Assembly: GCA_964036155.1 (NCBI GenBank)
Contig: OZ038422.1
Location: forward strand, 30,279,201-30,343,200
Source: Diploscapter coronatus
Lineage: Eukaryota; Nematoda; Chromadorea; Rhabditida; Rhabditidae
Direction of reading: 5' to 3'
Length of the DNA: 64,000 nucleotides
Shown one piece after another: positions 60,436 through 64,000 of the stretch. Made by a program: the position numbers and the translations under genes. The notes beneath the pieces were generated by a model. That model had not been told where the DNA came from. It did no database searches and saw only the letters and a list, made by a program, of their open reading frames with translations. Every line of letters begins with the position of its first letter. The stretch's first letter is position 1.

Positions 60436-61995
60436 TCATCGATTGTCGATGAGAATGTGCGAGGTTTTCGAGCGGCCTTTCGTCTCGACGAACCTGAAAT
60501 TTTGAAGTGTAAAACTTGTCTCAAACGAAAGAAACTTTCTTCAGACTTTTTTCTATTCTTGTAAAGACCAATCTTCTCAAGAATTTTTGATGAAAACATT
60601 ATATTGAATTTTCTATCTTCTTTCAAGACTCACAAAAATCTCCACTCCCAGTTTCCATCGCGTTTCTCCATCTCCGCCTGAGCGACGCCCTCGTCGCGCT
60701 CTCCCTGGAAATTTAGTTTTTTTTTTTTCAAAATATGAAAAGCAACAATTTCACTTATATTTTAAAGAATCTATATAATGAGCCATAATCTAATGTGCTA
60801 ATGTTATGACCTGACGCAGATATCTAATTAAAATGATATTCTGGAATCAGTATTCAACAATTATTTCAAGTACTAATTTGGTTGATAAGTTAAGGCCAGA
60901 ATAACTAAAACATTCCCGCAATTTTACCAAAAAAAAATCGGCCTACCTTAACATGGAAAAGCACTCTGATCCTCTGCCTGCCGTCCTTCTCGTACTTGTG
61001 ATTGGCGACGTGTCGTCTTCTTCCTCTGGATGTCTCCTCCCCGAACCCAGCGATCGTCTCCCCGAACAGATCCAGACAGCGACCGTCCTTGCGGATCAGG
61101 TCCAGAGCTCTACAAATAAAAATAAATGAAGTTTGAGTTTGATCTTCGCTGAAATGGCTATTAAAATTTTTAAAGTTGTTTTCCCTTTTCAAACCTGCAA
61201 TCCTTTCAAAATTTTGTAAGCCATCAAACAACCATTACTAGCATATTTTCACGCAGTAATGATTTGAGCAAGATTATAATATAAGAAGAGTCCACCTTCT
61301 AGAAAATCGTGAATTTAAACATATTTTTGAAACCTACTTGGTGTAGATGACAATTGGAGAATCGTCAGCGAAGAACTCGGCAGTGAGGACGTAGACGAAA
61401 TAGCCGAGCACGAGCACCGCGGACAGCACAAATGCGTACAGCATGGTGTTTGTTGTCGCTTCTGCCGCCTCAAATTATAATTTTAATATTTGAAGAGCAA
61501 AGAGCGATAAAAAAACGGCTTTTAAAATATCACAACTTTTCTATTTTGAAGAAAAGAAAGTTTCTAAGCATCCCCTACCTTCCCTGCAAAAGTGGTCGGC
61601 TTCTTGGGCTTGTCGAGCAGGACCTGTTCGAGAACGCTGCTCTGCAGAGCGGTTTTCTCCTTTTCATCCTTGCTGCTCGAGCTCGGTGTTGGGCTCTTCG
61701 TGTCCTTCGTGGCGAATAGGCGTTGCGAGACACTGAAACTTCAAAAATAAAACTCGAAGAGATAAATGTTCTACAAAAAAAATAAAAGATGGCTTTCCAA
61801 AAATATATACTAATTTCGTGAATTTGAAGGAAATATTTGAAACTCGAATTTTCCTCGAAATGCTATATTTCGCGCATTGTTTTAACACTTTCACCTGATG
61901 ATTCTGTTGAGTTCCCGCTTCCTCAATTTGAATACCGTAATCGGTAGATTTCCCGCCCTGCAGGTTCCTACTCTCACAGCAATAGCTGATAGCAT
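60436..61995 (-). CDS. TIMM21: mitochondrial inner-membrane translocase subunit TIM21
   Basis: Six exons from the right: 61995-61895, 61732-61579, 61468-61338, 61109-60947, 60704-60634, 60493-60436; 225 residues. TIM21 is a single-pass inner-membrane protein that links the TOM complex to TIM23 and to respiratory-chain assembly. The chain has a basic presequence (AVRVGTCRAGNLPI), a linker rich in Ser and Lys, one membrane segment at about residues 95-115 (LYAFVLSAVLVLGYFVYVL), and then the conserved intermembrane-space domain: ALDLIRKDGRCLDLFGETI, SRGRRRHVANHKYEKDGR, RIRVLFHVKG, AEMEKRDGNWEWRF. It ends SHILIDNR as in other animals. It is the first of three same-strand genes with spacers of about 300 bases. 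Confidence 0.95.
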
Positions 61996-62916
61996 CTGAA
62001 AATTGCTTCTTCTAAAGAAATTTTCAATTTTATCCCGATATCCAAATTTGGTTTTAGAACCTAAGTTTTTTCTTTCTTCTAAGAAAACTTTTCATAAAAC
62101 TTTATTTATGTCTTTATCACCAAGTTTCGGAGACGCAAATCTCCTTCATAATAAAACCGAACGAATTAGTGAAATTCGATAGAATTTTCCGGATTTTAAA
62201 AATCGAAATTTTTCTAAAAGTTGTAGAGAATGGGCAAGGTTCTCTACAAAAATCCGAAAAATACTTATCCTTTCCTTAGTAGTCAGAGAAAACGAAATAG
62301 CATTTTTGCTGACAATTTTTCAAAGTTCTCTCAAAAAAGATTCTCATTTTAGCTCAAAAACTCGAAAAAAAATCGGATCAATAGTAAGCAGTTTTGATAA
62401 AACAACACGAAAAAGAGGAAACTAGATAAAAAAAATCACATCTTCTTTTTATGTTTGGGGCGATTTTAGGAATTCTTACAAAAGGGCAGAGGAAAATTCT
62501 GATTTCAAATCAATTCCGAATTCAGAAAAAGATATGCATGGGGGAAAATCAATAAAAAACGCCAATAAAATTAGATGAACACATAGGAAATTAACCCGGT
62601 CTATGAATAAAAGCCGAAAATTGGGGGTGGAAGATTTTGAAAAAATTAGCAGAAAATGATTTTTTACCATAAGAAATAGTATTTTTGTAATTTTTGTAAT
62701 TTTCAAATCTTCTAAAAATATCAAACTAGAATACAAAACATTAAAAAATCGATTGGGGAAAAGATAAAAAAAAAGGAGAGATATCTTAGAATCCATTGAA
62801 TTTAGGGTTTGGTAGGGTAAAGCGGTTGGTTCGGGGAAATAAGGCAAATAGCAAGTGGTTTTGAAGGGAAAATAGTCGAGAAAGGAAGTGCCGTATCTTA
62901 AACGGGTTTTCAGTTT
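61996..62916. other. spacer between eel-1 and the TIM21 operon
   Basis: 921 AT-rich bases without a supported gene. It contains the eel-1 3' untranslated region and probably the promoter of the TIM21 operon. The 62476-62847 frame is an AT-bias artefact. Confidence 0.5.
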
Positions 62917-64000
62917 TCAAGCGAATCCGAATCCCTCAGTGCACTCGCGAATGGCCATCAGAAGCGCGTCACGCAGCTTCTCGTACGACTCGTACTGCGG
63001 CAGATCCAGTTGGTTGAAGCTGAAAAAAACAAAATTTTTATTTTCAATATTTAATGAAAATGTTTATTCAACTTTAGGTAGAAAAACATTCTTTTAACCA
63101 GAAAAAGGAAATCATATCATTTTTGACATTCGAATGAAACCTACTCAAAAACTAGACATTTTCAAAGTTATCTGCTTCTATAAATTCGACAAATTTCACG
63201 TTTTTAAAAAGTATGGAGAAAAATTACCAAGTATGTGCAGCTGGCAATCGGTCTCCGCCTCTGCTGTCCATGTGGACGGAGAACTTCTGCACACCATTCA
63301 TACCCTCGAGCGAGGCGAATCCCTGTAATCATAATTATCGATGTTTTTGCTCCAAGTTAACTATAACTTTAAGTCTAAGTATGAATGGATCAATATTTTT
63401 TCGCCTCGAGTTAAGTTTGGCCTAGGGGTTAAATCAAATTATGAAACAGGTACCTGAAGCGGCACTTTGGACGTGCCCGTCACGAACTGCAGGAACTTGG
63501 CCTTATCCTCTTTCTCGAACGACCGCAATGCACGCCAGAACCATTGGATCTGAAGATATCGGATTTTTTAGAAGATTTCAAAATCGATAATTTTAATGAA
63601 TTTTCGGATTGTTAGTGCGCGAATGTCTCTGGTCCAATCGAAACAAATATCGTCTTCAAAACATACAAATCTCAAAATAAGCTAAGTTTCAAGGGATCAG
63701 ATAAAGTTCAACATATTCAGAGACGTCAATCCGACGTTCTGAAGCTAGCCAGGGTAAGTATAAAAGCAATTTTCATTTTCATTTCTTAAAGTCCAGCTTT
63801 ATGAGCACTTTCGCCCATTTTTTTGGGAAGAAAGGTACTAGTGTTCATAGTTTTCCCACCTGCGGACTAGTCTTAGTGTAGGTCTTGTACTCCGTATTGG
63901 CGCAGAGGTCGTCGATGTCGACAGTGGGCAGTCCGGAGATGAGCAGCTCGAGTTCCTGCTCGTTGAACATCGAGATGAGGTGCTTCGGGATGATCTCGTA
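62917..64000 (-). CDS. eel-1: HECT E3 ubiquitin ligase EEL-1/HUWE1, C-terminal end (partial)
   Basis: The last four exons lie in the window: 64000-63860 (continuing past the edge), 63549-63454, 63322-63228 and 63019-62917, together about 145 residues of the HECT C-lobe. The sequence follows HUWE1 closely: [79 protein letters not shown], and the end [11 protein letters not shown]. The catalytic cysteine that forms the ubiquitin thioester is the C of AHTCFNQ; its codon is split by the intron between 63228 and 63019 (TG/C). HUWE1 ligases are giants of over 4000 residues, so most of the gene lies to the right of the window. Confidence 0.96.

Noticed and set aside
1..64000. CRISPR arrays, rRNA genes, bacterial operon signals
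   Set aside because: None seen; the spliced gene structure shows a eukaryotic nuclear sequence.

Overview
The window reads as nuclear DNA of a rhabditid nematode. It is AT-rich, with genes cut into short exons by introns mostly of 40-60 bases with TTTCAG or TTTTAG acceptors. Same-strand genes sit a few hundred bases apart, as in nematode operons. The gene content fits too: IRLD receptor L-domain proteins, a nematode-type DCAP-2, and a probable RSD-2 relative beside it. From memory, relatives of dcap-2/rsd-2, mrpl-2/TIM21 and eel-1 all lie on chromosome IV of C. elegans, so the window looks like an Elements-IV block. The species cannot be named from the sequence. All gene models were spliced by hand; every listed coding gene keeps a consistent reading phase across all junctions.

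Layout. 1-4643: purine-rich desert. 4644-15030: IRLD cluster on the minus strand, with two full genes (8101-10692 and 12025-14615), two clear 3'-end relics and one doubtful one. A plus-strand mARC-type molybdenum enzyme gene (5352-6971) lies inside it. 15349-22795: dcap-2 (minus), whose longest intron holds a dead Tc1-like transposon (18874-20176). 23257-26947: a 506-residue protein (minus), probably rsd-2-like, upstream of dcap-2 and possibly in one operon with it. 26948-43429: a 16.5 kb T/C-rich desert without a supported gene. 43701-50789: SLC17-type transporter (plus). 52744-54761: small unknown protein (plus). 55364-61995: three minus-strand genes, TIM21, an SRR1-domain protein and mitochondrial ribosomal protein uL2m, spaced like an operon. 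62917-64000: the C-terminal end of eel-1/HUWE1 (minus), continuing past the window.

Functional themes. Two genes belong to cytoplasmic RNA decay and RNA silencing (dcap-2, rsd-2-like). Three products act in or on mitochondria (mARC on the outer membrane, TIM21 in the inner membrane, uL2m in the mitoribosome). The IRLD genes are fast-turnover secreted or surface proteins. The most unusual signals are four GC-AG introns in about 94, a set of decaying IRLD terminal exons that could still act as alternative 3' tails, two MITE-like inverted-repeat elements inside introns, and the large strand-asymmetric desert upstream of the transporter.
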